This document shows, one piece after another, positions 25,616-33,865 of a stretch of 64,000 bases of DNA. Source of the DNA: an uncultured Nitrospira sp. (GTDB taxonomy: Bacteria > Nitrospirota > Nitrospiria > Nitrospirales > Nitrospiraceae); assembly GCA_902500995.1 (NCBI GenBank), contig CABVSR010000004.1, positions 62,001 to 126,000 of the forward strand, written 5' to 3'. The notes below the pieces were generated by a model. The model had not been told where the DNA came from. It saw only the letters and a program-made list of their open reading frames with translations, and searched no databases. The first letter of the stretch is position 1, and each line of letters starts with the position of its first letter. Made by a program: the position numbers and the translations under genes.

Positions 25616-27046
25616 CTATTCGCTTTGAATGGGAATGTAGAGCAGGCTGCCCTGGCGATTGATGAGCAGCAACGCGAGATCAGTCGAGCGGAGCGGCTCG
25701 GCGAGCCGTTGAAACGTGCTGAAATTGGGGATGGGTTGCCGATTGAGTTCGAGCAGCAAGTCGCCGGGCTGAAGCCCCGACACTTCCGCCAGGCTGCCGT
25801 CTTCGATATCGGTCACGACCAGGCCTGAATTGGCCGGGAGATCCATCTGCCGCGCCAACGCCGGAGTAATTTCATCGACGATGACGCCGGACAAGGGATG
25901 GGCCGTGGGAGCGGTCTCGGTCGCCTGCGCTTTCCGTTGCCGTTCGCGCGGCGCTTCCTGCACCGTCAGTTCGGCCTGCATCAAACGGGCATCCCGCAGG
26001 AGTTCGACCCGGTGTTTGCTGCCGATGGCGGCCGCGGCCATGAGATTGCGCAAATGGCCGCTATCCATGATATCGCGCCCGTCGAACCGCACCACCACGT
26101 CGCCGCGTTTCAGGCCCGCCCGTTCAGCGCTGCCTTTGGCTTGCAAATCGGTGATGATCGAGCCCTTCACATCCGGCAGATGGAAAATCTTGGCCAGCAA
26201 CGGCGTGACATCCTGGGTGGAAGCGCCCAGGAAGCCGCGCACCACGCGGCCGGTTTTGATCAGGCTCTGCATTGCCGTTCTGGCCATGTTGCTCGGGATC
26301 GCGAAGCCGACACCGACGCTACCGCCGGTCGGACTGGCGATGGCGGTGTTGATCCCCACCAATTCACCGTTCGTGTTGACCAGCGCGCCGCCGGAATTGC
26401 CGGGATTAATCGGCGCATCGGTTTGAATGAAATCCTCCACGTCGGCGACCCCCACGTCCGCCCGCCCCACCGCGCTGACGATGCCGAAGGTCACGGTGCG
26501 GCTCAAACCGAGGGGATTGCCGATGGCGAGGACAAAATCACCGACGGCAAGCGCGCTGGAATCACCCCAGGCTGCCGTGGGGAGACCGCTGGCGTGGATT
26601 TTCACAACGGCCACATCGGTTTTTGGATCAGTTGCGACCACGCGGCCCTTGAATTGGCGACGGTCCGCAAGGATGACCTCGACATCTACCGCATCGGCCA
26701 CCACGTGGTTGTTCGTGATGATGTAGCCGTCGGATGACACAATCACGCCCGACCCCTGCCCATACTGGCGGCGAGGCGGCACATCCTTAAACATGCCGAA
26801 GGGTAGACCTTCATCGCTGAAGGCTTGGTCGTGCACCATGACGGTGGAGGCAATACTGACGACGGCAGGAAGGACTTTGGCGGCGGTGGCCCGCACCTGG
26901 GCCTGCAAATCGCCGGTGGCGCTCACCTTCGACCAGCGGAGCGCAGACGCATCGGCTGCGGTGGCATTCCCCTCCGGCCAGCAACCGAAGAGCAGGCCCA
27001 CGATTCCCAGAGCCAGAAGGCTCGCTCGTAATCCAAGTGAGGTCAT
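25616..27046 (-). CDS. degP: periplasmic serine protease of the DegP/HtrA family
   Basis: A 476-residue protease with signal peptide (1-31) and trypsin-like domain. The catalytic triad is H114 (TNNHVV), D144 (DPKTDVAVVKI) and S218 (NPGNSGGAL). Two PDZ domains follow at ~255-350 and ~385-475 (VKGSIITDLQAKGSAERAGL; GLVVTDIEDGSLAEVSGLQP). The composition matches DegP/DegQ, which degrade misfolded envelope proteins. It lies 184 bp upstream of the pseudopilin operon on the same strand and may be independent. Confidence 0.92.
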   Translation of the reverse strand: MTSLGLRASLLALGIVGLLFGCWPEGNATAADASALRWSKVSATGDLQAQVRATAAKVLPAVVSIASTVMVHDQAFSDEGLPFGMFKDVPPRRQYGQGSGVIVSSDGYIITNNHVVADAVDVEVILADRRQFKGRVVATDPKTDVAVVKIHASGLPTAAWGDSSALAVGDFVLAIGNPLGLSRTVTFGIVSAVGRADVGVADVEDFIQTDAPINPGNSGGALVNTNGELVGINTAIASPTGGSVGVGFAIPSNMARTAMQSLIKTGRVVRGFLGASTQDVTPLLAKIFHLPDVKGSIITDLQAKGSAERAGLKRGDVVVRFDGRDIMDSGHLRNLMAAAAIGSKHRVELLRDARLMQAELTVQEAPRERQRKAQATETAPTAHPLSGVIVDEITPALARQMDLPANSGLVVTDIEDGSLAEVSGLQPGDLLLELNRQPIPNFSTFQRLAEPLRSTDLALLLINRQGSLLYIPIQSE

Positions 27047-27059
27047 GGTCTCAGATAGC

Positions 27060-27190
27060 CCTAGCAGGATGGGCTTCTCGACATCCGTGAAGCGTGAATC
27101 GTGAAGCGTCTCTCGTCAGGATCCGCGACCGGGTCCTCACGAGAGACGAACGACGTTTCAAGAAAGACGATACGAGGACGGCCTTTTTCC
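27060..27190. repeat. intergenic hairpin repeat (CGTGAAGCG type)
   Basis: CGTGAAGCGTGAATCGTGAA precedes a hairpin with 9-bp perfect arms, GTCTCTCGT (27108) and ACGAGAGAC (27147), with partial pairing inside (AGGA/TCCT). Related words are at 5283-5400. No gene is seen between degP and the ATPase gene. Confidence 0.65.
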
Positions 27191-27244
27191 GTATCCTGCC
27201 GGGCCCCAGCCTAACACGCGCCGGGGGCCGGGCACAGGCAAAAC

Positions 27245-29902
27245 TCATAAATCCGTATGCCGCAGGCGCAAGGCGTTTGAAATGACGGAGAGCGAACTCA
27301 AAGTCATGGCGGCACTGGCGATCATCGGGCTTAGCAGAAGACCGAACAGCGGATACAAAAGTCCGGCCGCAATCGGCACCCCGATGCTATTGTATACGAA
27401 GGCAAAGAAGAGATTCTGCCGGATGTTCCGCATCGTCGCCTGGCTCAATCGATAGGCCCGGACGATGCCCCGCAGATCCCCTTTCACGAGGGTGACGCCC
27501 GCATGCTCCATGGCGACGTCCGTGCCGGTCCCCATGGCGATGCCGACATCAGCCTGCGCGAGGGCCGGCGCATCGTTGATGCCGTCTCCGGCCATGGCCA
27601 CGACCTGGCCTTGCCTCTGCAATTCCTGGACGATCCGGCTCTTCTCATCCGGTTTCACGCCGGCTCGAACCTCGTCCAGCCCCAATTCCTTGGCCACCGC
27701 TTGCGCCGTGACCGCATGGTCGCCCGTCACCATCACCAGGCGGATGCCTTCCTCCCTCAACAAGCGAAGGGCCTCCGGCGTGGAACTCTTGATCGGATCG
27801 GCGACACCCAGCAACCCGATCGCGCGGCCATCCACGGCCACCAGCATCACGGTCTGCCCTGTCTGCCGCATCAGTTCGGCATTGGCATCCAACGCGGCGA
27901 GGCCCGTTTCATCGACCTTCAGCTCCCGCAACCAATCGATGGTGCCGACAGCGACCTGCTGCGTCCCGACGGTCGCCCTCACACCCTTCCCCGTTTTTGA
28001 GGCAAACCCGGTCACCCGCTCCAACGTGACCCCGCGCGCGCCGGCTCCGCCGACAATCGCATTGGCGACCGGATGTTCACTCCCCCGCTCAACCGAGGCG
28101 GCCAGTCGCAGCAGGTCCGTTTCCGACCAGGGCGGCAGCGCGCTGGCCACTCGCAGCTTCGGCTTGCCTTCCGTGAGCGTGCCGGTTTTGTCAAACACCA
28201 GCGTGGTCATTTTTTCGATCGTCTCCAGCGCCTCGGCCTTCTTGAACAAGACTCCCGCCGATGCCCCGCGTCCGGTCCCCACCATGATGGACATGGGCGT
28301 GGCCAACCCCAGGGCGCATGGGCAGGCGATGATCAAGACCGCCACCGCATTCAAGAGGGCATGGGCAAGACGCGGCTCCGGTCCCACCAATGCCCAGATC
28401 AATCCGGTGAGGATCGCCACACCGACGACGATCGGGACAAAGTATCCGGCCACCACGTCCGCGGTGCGCTGGATGGGGGCTCGGCTGCGCTGAGCCTCCG
28501 CCACCATTTGCACGATGTGGGACAGCAGCGTGTCCGCCCCTACCCGATCCGCGCGCATGACCAGCCCGCCCGTACTATTGATCGTGCCCCCCGTGACCCG
28601 CTCGCCGGCGGATTTTTCGACCGGGATGGATTCGCCGGTGATCATGGATTCGTCGATCGAGGTCGCCCCTTCGAGAATCACCCCATCAACCGGCACCCGT
28701 TCACCGGGACGCACCCGCAGCCGGTCGCCGACCAGGACCTGTTCCAACGGGACGTCTACCTCATGGCCGTCGTCCTGTATCCGGCGGGCCATCTTCGGCG
28801 CCAAGCCGAGCAACGACCTGATGGCGCCGGTGGTACGACTCCTGGCTCGCAACTCCAACACCTGCCCCAAGAGGACCAGCACCGTGATCACCGCCGACGC
28901 TTCGAAATACACCGGCACGGCGCCATTTTCCAGATGGAACGAGGCCGGAATCCACGAGGGAAATAACGTCGCGATCACGCTATACAGATACGCCGTCCCC
29001 GTACCGATCGCGATGAGCGTGAACATATTCGGGCTGCGATGGACAATCGAGGCCCACCCGCGTTGAAAAAACGGCCATCCGGCCCAGAGCACGACCGGCG
29101 TGCTCAACAGGAACTGCACCCAGGCCGATTGGCTGTCCGACAGCAGATGTTGCAGCGGGTGACCGGGAATCATGTGCGACATGGCAAGCACGAACACCAC
29201 GGCCGCTGGTCCCACACCGATCCAGAAGCGCCGGGCCATATCGACCAGCTCCGGATTCTGCTCTTCTTCGGCGGTGACCGTCCGTGGCTCCAGTGCCATC
29301 CCGCACTTCGGGCAGGCCCCGGGCTCGGCCTGCACGACCTCCGGATGCATCGGGCAGACATATTCCGTCTTGGTCGGCAGCGGTTGCACGGAATCCGGCT
29401 CCAAGGCCATGCCGCATTTCGGGCAAGGCACTGGCTTGTCTTCCAGAACCTCCGGGCACATGGGACAGACATACTTGGTTCCCGGTGGGGTCGGGATCGC
29501 GGGCATCGGGTCCTTGGCGACACCCGGCGACAAATAGCGCGGCGGATCGGCCTGGAACTTCGTGAGACATCCCTGGCAGCAGAAGTAGTAGGTCGTGCCT
29601 TGATACGTAAACGAGCCGGCGGCGGTCTGTGGATCCACCGTCATACCGCAGACCGGATCGATCACTCCGGCAGGGGATTGGCTGGGCGCCGCCGACGCCA
29701 TCATCGGCAGCGCTTTCCCTCCGAATTGGCGTGGCGCATTGACCGGAGCTCCGGCGGCTGGCTTCAGATACCGGGCCGGAGCGGCACGAAACCGGTCGAG
29801 GCAGGACAGGCTGCAGAAATAATAGGTCTCTCCGTCATGCTCTGCATGCCCAGCCGCCCGTTCCGGCTCCACCGTCATCCCGCAAACTGGATCACGTGCC
29901 AT
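27245..29902 (-). CDS. copA: copper-translocating P1B-type ATPase with two YHS and two metal-binding zinc-ribbon-like domains
   Basis: An 885-residue copper exporter. The N-terminus has two YHS domains ([20 protein letters not shown] and [15 protein letters not shown]), then two heavy-metal-binding domains ([19 protein letters not shown] and [19 protein letters not shown]) instead of classical MXCXXC domains. The core has the CPC motif in [20 protein letters not shown] near D570, MVTGDHA and [10 protein letters not shown]. The last helices contain [11 protein letters not shown] and [15 protein letters not shown], typical of Cu(I) transporters. Pumping of Cu(I) to the periplasm fits the adjoining DsbA-like and SmbP-like genes. 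Confidence 0.92.
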   Translation of the reverse strand: MARDPVCGMTVEPERAAGHAEHDGETYYFCSLSCLDRFRAAPARYLKPAAGAPVNAPRQFGGKALPMMASAAPSQSPAGVIDPVCGMTVDPQTAAGSFTYQGTTYYFCCQGCLTKFQADPPRYLSPGVAKDPMPAIPTPPGTKYVCPMCPEVLEDKPVPCPKCGMALEPDSVQPLPTKTEYVCPMHPEVVQAEPGACPKCGMALEPRTVTAEEEQNPELVDMARRFWIGVGPAAVVFVLAMSHMIPGHPLQHLLSDSQSAWVQFLLSTPVVLWAGWPFFQRGWASIVHRSPNMFTLIAIGTGTAYLYSVIATLFPSWIPASFHLENGAVPVYFEASAVITVLVLLGQVLELRARSRTTGAIRSLLGLAPKMARRIQDDGHEVDVPLEQVLVGDRLRVRPGERVPVDGVILEGATSIDESMITGESIPVEKSAGERVTGGTINSTGGLVMRADRVGADTLLSHIVQMVAEAQRSRAPIQRTADVVAGYFVPIVVGVAILTGLIWALVGPEPRLAHALLNAVAVLIIACPCALGLATPMSIMVGTGRGASAGVLFKKAEALETIEKMTTLVFDKTGTLTEGKPKLRVASALPPWSETDLLRLAASVERGSEHPVANAIVGGAGARGVTLERVTGFASKTGKGVRATVGTQQVAVGTIDWLRELKVDETGLAALDANAELMRQTGQTVMLVAVDGRAIGLLGVADPIKSSTPEALRLLREEGIRLVMVTGDHAVTAQAVAKELGLDEVRAGVKPDEKSRIVQELQRQGQVVAMAGDGINDAPALAQADVGIAMGTGTDVAMEHAGVTLVKGDLRGIVRAYRLSQATMRNIRQNLFFAFVYNSIGVPIAAGLLYPLFGLLLSPMIASAAMTLSSLSVISNALRLRHTDL

Positions 29903-30040
29903 TCATGACTCCGCTGGGAAGCGCGGAGCTGATGGCCGATGGCTTATGGCTTATGGCGTCGAGTCACAGATCGGAAACCACGAACCGTCCGTGACTCTCT
30001 TCACTCCTGCTATCAGCCACCAGCTATCAGCTATTCGCTC
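29903..30040. repeat. CTGATGGC-type intergenic hairpin
   Basis: GGAGCTGATGGCCGATGGCT followed by TATGGC faces GCTATCAGCCACCAGCTATC followed by AGC, so the ends can pair across ~100 bp. The same type of repeat separates ispA and hpnA at 9326. Confidence 0.7.
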
Positions 30041-30043
30041 CGA

Positions 30044-30691
30044 TCATTTTCTCGCGCTGTCTCCGTCCAGAATGCTTTGAATAATAACCTTCAGATTCTC
30101 GGGGTCAATCTGCTCGACCTTGATATTGCCGTCGAGCAAGACCGTCGGGGTCTGCTGGATCTTGATGCGATCTCCCCATTTCCGCCCATCTTCGAACGCC
30201 TTGGCTGGTTTCGCGCTGGCCAGGCCCTCCTCGAAGGCCGCCGGATTGAGTCCGACCTCGCGAATCAGCACTTCGCGAATCGCCTTGTCGATGATGCCGA
30301 CCTTGTCCTTGTGAATGGTCCGGAACAAGGCCCGCTTCATCTCATTGCCCTTGCCCATGCTCTTGGCCTGCTCGTACATATCGAAGGCCGTCGGCAATTT
30401 ACCGGGAATGACCGGATACCCCACCATGACCGCTTCGATCTTGTTGCCGAATTCCTTTTCGAGAATCATGAGCCCTTCGCCGTCGAACCGGTGGCAATGC
30501 GGGCAATAGAAATCGGCGAACTCTACCAATTGAACCTTTCCCGGCTTGTGGGTCGATTTTTCCTCGCTCAAAATCTGGAAATTGCCTTTGAGTTCCGGCT
30601 TCGCGGCCTGCGTCGTTCCGGGCGAACACACAAACGCCAGCACGATCAACCCCAGGACAAGACCACTCTGCCACATACGACGCATCACCAT
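30044..30691 (-). CDS. DsbA-like thiol oxidoreductase
   Basis: A 215-residue periplasmic protein. Start ATG 30691 is chosen because AAAGGAG lies eight bases upstream. A signal peptide (~1-29) precedes a thioredoxin fold: the active site is CPHC in FADFYCPHCHRF and the cis-proline is in QQTPTVLLDG. The helical insertion between them fits DsbA. It likely forms or isomerises disulfides in exported proteins, for instance in cytochrome or copper protein maturation. The copA gene follows 141 bp downstream. Confidence 0.88.
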   Translation of the reverse strand: MVMRRMWQSGLVLGLIVLAFVCSPGTTQAAKPELKGNFQILSEEKSTHKPGKVQLVEFADFYCPHCHRFDGEGLMILEKEFGNKIEAVMVGYPVIPGKLPTAFDMYEQAKSMGKGNEMKRALFRTIHKDKVGIIDKAIREVLIREVGLNPAAFEEGLASAKPAKAFEDGRKWGDRIKIQQTPTVLLDGNIKVEQIDPENLKVIIQSILDGDSARK

Positions 30692-30773
30692 ACGCTGCAC
30701 TCCTTTTCAGATAGGGATCGTTCTCGCTGCCTCTCCGGCATTATAAACAATGCTCGCACTCTTATGCGTCTGT

Positions 30774-30779
30774 TATAAT
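30774..30779 (+). promoter_or_regulatory. consensus -10 box directly before slp-like gene
   Basis: TATAAT ends seven bases before the ATG at 30787, so transcription would begin at or next to the start codon and the mRNA would be leaderless. No good -35 box is visible at the expected spacing. Confidence 0.4.
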
Positions 30780-30786
30780 GCCCACG

Positions 30787-31338
30787 ATGCGAGGCAAACT
30801 TCTACAGGGGTTCGGTATTTTCTGGGTAGCCGCCATGCTGGCGGCCTGCGCGACGTCCGCCGACCAGCGCGTGGGGGAAAACGTCGGCCCTCCCCAGCCG
30901 CAGTTTTCGGAAATCAAAGCCGCGCCCGACTCGTTCAAGGGGCAAACGATGGTGCTGGGGGGCCAAGTGCTCTCGGCCAAGCGCCTGAAGGACGGTACTC
31001 GTATCGAAGTGCTGCAACTGCCACTCAATGAGGCCCAGCAGCCGTCGTTGGACCTCACGAAATCGCAAGGACGGTTTATTGCCATTCAACGGGAGTTCCT
31101 CGATCCGGCAACGGTGCCTCAGGGCACCTTCCTCACGATCAACGGCCGGTTGACCGGCTCGGTCACGCAGCCGCTGGATGAAACCGAGTACTCCTATCCG
31201 GTGGTGGAGGTCGATAAGTTTCGCACCTGGACTCCGGCTCAAGAATCAGAGCTCCCCCGCTACCGCCCCTATCCCTACTACAGCCCCTTTTGGCATCCCT
31301 ACTGGGGACCCTACGGGCGCTTCCCCTATTACTGGTAG
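30787..31338 (+). CDS. Slp family outer-membrane lipoprotein
   Basis: A 183-residue lipoprotein. The lipobox LAAC places the lipidated Cys at residue 21 counted from ATG 30787; an ATG nine bases earlier is possible. The domain (PQPQFSEIKAAPDSFKGQTM, VLGGQVLSAKRLKDGTRIEV, LQLPLN, GRFIA) matches the Slp family of starvation-inducible outer-membrane lipoproteins. The tail is unusual: it is rich in Pro, Tyr and Trp (RPYPYYSPFWHPYWGPYG). The function of Slp proteins is not settled. Confidence 0.85.
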   Translation: MRGKLLQGFGIFWVAAMLAACATSADQRVGENVGPPQPQFSEIKAAPDSFKGQTMVLGGQVLSAKRLKDGTRIEVLQLPLNEAQQPSLDLTKSQGRFIAIQREFLDPATVPQGTFLTINGRLTGSVTQPLDETEYSYPVVEVDKFRTWTPAQESELPRYRPYPYYSPFWHPYWGPYGRFPYYW

Positions 31339-31437
31339 TCTTCCCGGGCTCCTGTCGAACGAGGGTCCGCTCCGTTTGTGTCCGCTCACATGAGAGGTCC
31401 GATCCAGCCCGTGCTCGTTCATGCTCGGCCTCAACGA

Positions 31438-31475
31438 CAACGCCCCGTCCATCCGCGAAGATGAACGGGGCGTTG
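31438..31475. terminator. hairpin between convergent genes
   Basis: Perfect 11-bp arms CAACGCCCCGT and ACGGGGCGTTG with a 16-base loop that can pair further (CCATC/GATG). It lies between the slp-like gene and the convergent cupredoxin-like gene. The U-tracts are weak, so it may be only a transcript end stabiliser. Confidence 0.5.
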
Positions 31476-31498
31476 CGAAGATGGAATGTTGTCGGCTG

Positions 31499-31978
31499 TT
31501 ACTTGATCATGATCAATTGGCCGCCGGGCTGCTTCGGATTGAGCTGATCCCGGTAGGTCAACGTGTTGCCCTGCGTGGCATTGAACAAATCGCTGGTTGG
31601 GACACCGATGTACTTGGTCTCGCCCGGCTTCAGCACCACTTCCGCCTTGAGCACGAACGGGGATGCGGCGTTGACGGGGTCCGTCATCTGGAAGCCACGG
31701 TCGGAGGAACTGTTATTCGTCACCTTCAGCAAGACCGGACGACCGGGACGGATCTTGAAGTCGATGACCGTCGTCGGCGGATACCAGGCCTTCAAACCGC
31801 CCACTTCCACCGCGAACAACTGCGCATCCACTTCCAGCTCCTTGAACGGCTGGCCCACTACCGAACCGGTCTCGAGGTCGCCCACCTCGACGCCGCCGGC
31901 CTGCAAGGCCCAGGCTCCGGTGGCACTCGACAACAGACTCAATGCACCCAGAAACAACACTGCGCTCCTGCTCAGCAT
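31499..31978 (-). CDS. exported cupredoxin-like protein
   Basis: A 159-residue protein. Start ATG 31978 follows AGGAGG at ideal spacing. The signal peptide ends near residue 24. The domain VIDFKIRPGRPVLLKVTNNS, then SSDRGFQMTDP and AEVVLKPGETKYI has the strand order of cupredoxins and of the EfeO-type cupredoxin module, but lacks the usual Cys/His/Met copper ligands. It may be a structural or weak metal-binding member. It is read 18 bp after the preceding exported-protein gene, together with which it lies behind the repeated promoter element. Confidence 0.7.
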   Translation of the reverse strand: MLSRSAVLFLGALSLLSSATGAWALQAGGVEVGDLETGSVVGQPFKELEVDAQLFAVEVGGLKAWYPPTTVIDFKIRPGRPVLLKVTNNSSSDRGFQMTDPVNAASPFVLKAEVVLKPGETKYIGVPTSDLFNATQGNTLTYRDQLNPKQPGGQLIMIK

Positions 31979-31996
31979 ACACAACCTCCTGTCAGG

Positions 31997-32341
31997 TTAA
32001 AGGGATGAAGACGAACGATGCTCCGGCGCCAGGCACGGGGGAAGACCGGTGCCTTCCAGCACCTGACCGCCGACAATGTGACCATCCACGATGAGAAATA
32101 ACACTTTCATGCGCTTGGTATTCTCTGAAAATTTCCCGCTGGCGATGGCCAGCACTTCATGCGATCCGTCGGGCTGCGGCTGATCCGCTTCGATTTTGAC
32201 ATAGTAGGAATCAAAGCCTTCGAACTCCCTGTTGAAGGCCTGCGCCCGCAACAACCCTTCAAGTGCGTCGTCGGCCCCCCATCCTGTAGTTCCGCCTGCC
32301 AGCACCAAGAACTGGATCACAGCGATGACGGCAATTCGCAT
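31997..32341 (-). CDS. small exported protein of unknown function, 114 aa
   Basis: Start ATG 32341 follows AGGAGAAGC at good spacing. The signal peptide (1-22) is clear. The mature part (EGFDSYYVKIEADQPQPDGS, then VLAIASGKFSENTKRMKVLF) has no recognised domain and ends in a Ser-rich tail. It is the first gene of a two-gene operon with the cupredoxin-like protein and is preceded by the ~32-bp element (here a longer, 41-bp form). Confidence 0.7.
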   Translation of the reverse strand: MRIAVIAVIQFLVLAGGTTGWGADDALEGLLRAQAFNREFEGFDSYYVKIEADQPQPDGSHEVLAIASGKFSENTKRMKVLFLIVDGHIVGGQVLEGTGLPPCLAPEHRSSSSL

Positions 32342-32387
32342 GGAGCTTCTCCTAGGGTGAGGAGTTATAGCCCCGGCACACCTGGTC

Positions 32388-32428
32388 GTCTACAGATGCG
32401 CGCTCATGGTTGCCGACGGATGCTACAG
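32388..32428 (-). promoter_or_regulatory. regulon element A (four-unit form)
   Basis: Read on the minus strand: CTGTAGCATCC, GTCGGCAACC, ATGAGCGCGC, ATCTGTAGAC. The last three 10-bp units align with the other six elements; the first is an extra copy of unit one. It ends 47 bases upstream of the start codon. Confidence 0.75.
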
Positions 32429-32593
32429 TATCGCGTCCTGGATACCATCGGCAAGATGGGGGACAGGATGGGTCGATACGATGAAGCGGAACAAGGCTGG
32501 CGCGAGCGGCAAAATCGGGCAGCGGACGTGGCGCAAGCGGAGCGCCAGGGGGAAGCCGGATACGTGCCGCCTCCCCGTGGCGCCATCAGACGC
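32429..32593. other. intergenic region with imperfect hairpin
   Basis: No gene is seen. GCCAGGGGGAAGC at 32546 pairs imperfectly with GCCTCCCCGTGGC at 32571; it may end the transcript of the SmbP-like gene on the minus strand. Confidence 0.4.
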
Positions 32594-32896
32594 TTACTTG
32601 CTCTTTCCTTTTCCCTTCTTGCTGGACGCCTGCTCCGCATGCGCCAGGGATTCTTCGGCATGTTTCACGGCTTCTTTCGCATGCTCCAACGCCTCTTTCG
32701 CATGCGGATCGTTGCTCCCCTTTACCGCTTCCTCCAGATGCTTGATCGCTTCCTTCTCATGCTCCAGGCCTTCCTTCGCATGTTTGATCGTTTCCTTCAC
32801 ATGCCCCCCGCCATCGGCCAGCGCATACTGCGCCGGCGCAGCCGCGAGCAGCGCGCACAAGGACACGGCCATCACTCCTGCACGTAAGACTGTCAT
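32594..32896 (-). CDS. smbP: SmbP-like small His-rich metal-binding protein
   Basis: A 100-residue periplasmic protein. Start ATG 32896 (MTVLRAGVMAV) has AGGAGG seven bases upstream. After the signal peptide, residues ~30-90 are amphipathic heptads rich in His, Glu and Lys (HVKETIKHAKEGLEHEKEAI, HAKEALEHAKEAVKHAEESL). This is the pattern of SmbP, first described in Nitrosomonas europaea, which binds several divalent metals including copper. Its position near CopA and a cupredoxin-like gene supports a metal-buffering role. Confidence 0.8.
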   Translation of the reverse strand: MTVLRAGVMAVSLCALLAAAPAQYALADGGGHVKETIKHAKEGLEHEKEAIKHLEEAVKGSNDPHAKEALEHAKEAVKHAEESLAHAEQASSKKGKGKSK

Positions 32897-33002
32897 ACGC
32901 ATTCCTCCTCTGTGGTGAGAATTCCGTCATCCGGCTGTGTGCATTCTACAGCATTTGAGCGACGGTGTTGAGTAGGGAGCGGTACGAGCGGGCGGGCTAG
33001 CC

Positions 33003-33048
33003 AAAAAAAAAGGTGGGAGAGGGAAGCGTATGGGCGTACGCTTCCCTC
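33003..33048 (-). terminator. intrinsic terminator of the P460-like gene
   Basis: Perfect 12-bp arms GAGGGAAGCGTA and TACGCTTCCCTC with loop TGGGCG. On the minus strand a run of nine T lies seven bases after the stem. It is 58 bp beyond the stop codon of the gene at 33106. Confidence 0.8.
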
Positions 33049-33105
33049 ATCGGAGCTCACTGCGTGGTCAGCGCAGTCCAACCGTCGAGCTCCGTCCACC
33101 GATTC

Positions 33106-33630
33106 TCACACCTGTGGCGGCGTCAACCAGGGCAGGCGACAGATTCCGCACCGCCCCGGGTCCGCCGTCGCCGCCTGGCCGCCGGAATCCCAGCTGGCAT
33201 AGATCCATGATTCGGACTGCTTGGTCGCGTCTCCATCCAGCGTCATCCCGGCGCATTTCTCCATGACAAACACGGCCGGACGAGATCGCTGGGCTCCGGA
33301 GCCTGTCTCACAGGGTTCGGATTCCACGATGAACGCCGTGCCCACGGGAAACGACGAGTCGTCCGGGGTGAGCAGCGCCTTGGGGCAGACATAAAACCGG
33401 AGTTGTTGCGGTCCGCTCTGCGCCTTCACCACCGAGGTCAGATGCGGCCAATCCCGATATCCGAACGGGATCAGGAGGCCCTCCGCCGGAGGAGCCGGCG
33501 ACCACCCGCCGCTGATATCCAGGGCCAGCGCCAGGAGACGCACTACGGCCACACTCAGTCCCGTCTCGTCGTGAGGAGTCGCGGCGATCACTGTCCGTTG
33601 AGGAGATACCTCCGCACACACAACCGGCAT
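33106..33630 (-). CDS. degenerate cytochrome P460-like protein, CxxCR
   Basis: A 174-residue protein whose order of motifs matches cytochrome P460: GYRDWPHLTSVV, RFYVCPKA, FPVGTAFIVESE, PAVFVMEKCAG, SWIYASWDSGG. The haem motif of the family (CxxCH) is replaced by C161-GI-C164-R165, so the axial histidine is missing. There is no signal peptide (MPVVCAEVSPQRTVIA), although P460 proteins are periplasmic. Start ATG 33630 follows AAGGAAGG. The intact frame argues for a retained function, perhaps with another ligand or none. A true P460 gene lies 2 kb away. Confidence 0.65.
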   Translation of the reverse strand: MPVVCAEVSPQRTVIAATPHDETGLSVAVVRLLALALDISGGWSPAPPAEGLLIPFGYRDWPHLTSVVKAQSGPQQLRFYVCPKALLTPDDSSFPVGTAFIVESEPCETGSGAQRSRPAVFVMEKCAGMTLDGDATKQSESWIYASWDSGGQAATADPGRCGICRLPWLTPPQV

Positions 33631-33645
33631 GCAACACCTTCCTTT

Positions 33646-33852
33646 CTAACAGGATGCGGAAAAAGTCCGCCAGCGGCGTTCTCGCATCAGTCAGAGGCTC
33701 ACCGTACGGCACGAGTACGATTCGCCTCTCCGTTCGCTGCGGCCTTGCTGGACGGCCTTTTTGCGTATCCTGCGGGCTATTCTGGGGCGAGATGGCCCCT
33801 GTGTGAAACGCGACGCATGACGCAATAATCAAGTTTTTCCGCAGCCTGCTAA
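33646..33852. mobile_element. 207-bp MITE-like element, copy 1
   Basis: Terminal inverted repeats CTAACAGGATGCGGAAAAA and TTTTTCCGCAGCCTGCTA. The first ~130 bp (GTCCGCCAGCGGCGTTCTCG, GAGTACGATTCGCC, GGCCTTGCTGGACGGCC) are nearly identical to the element at 37581, and the length is the same. There is no coding capacity. The interior shares the GTACG core of the family-1 repeats. Confidence 0.75.
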
Positions 33853-33865
33853 GCGTGACACAAAT

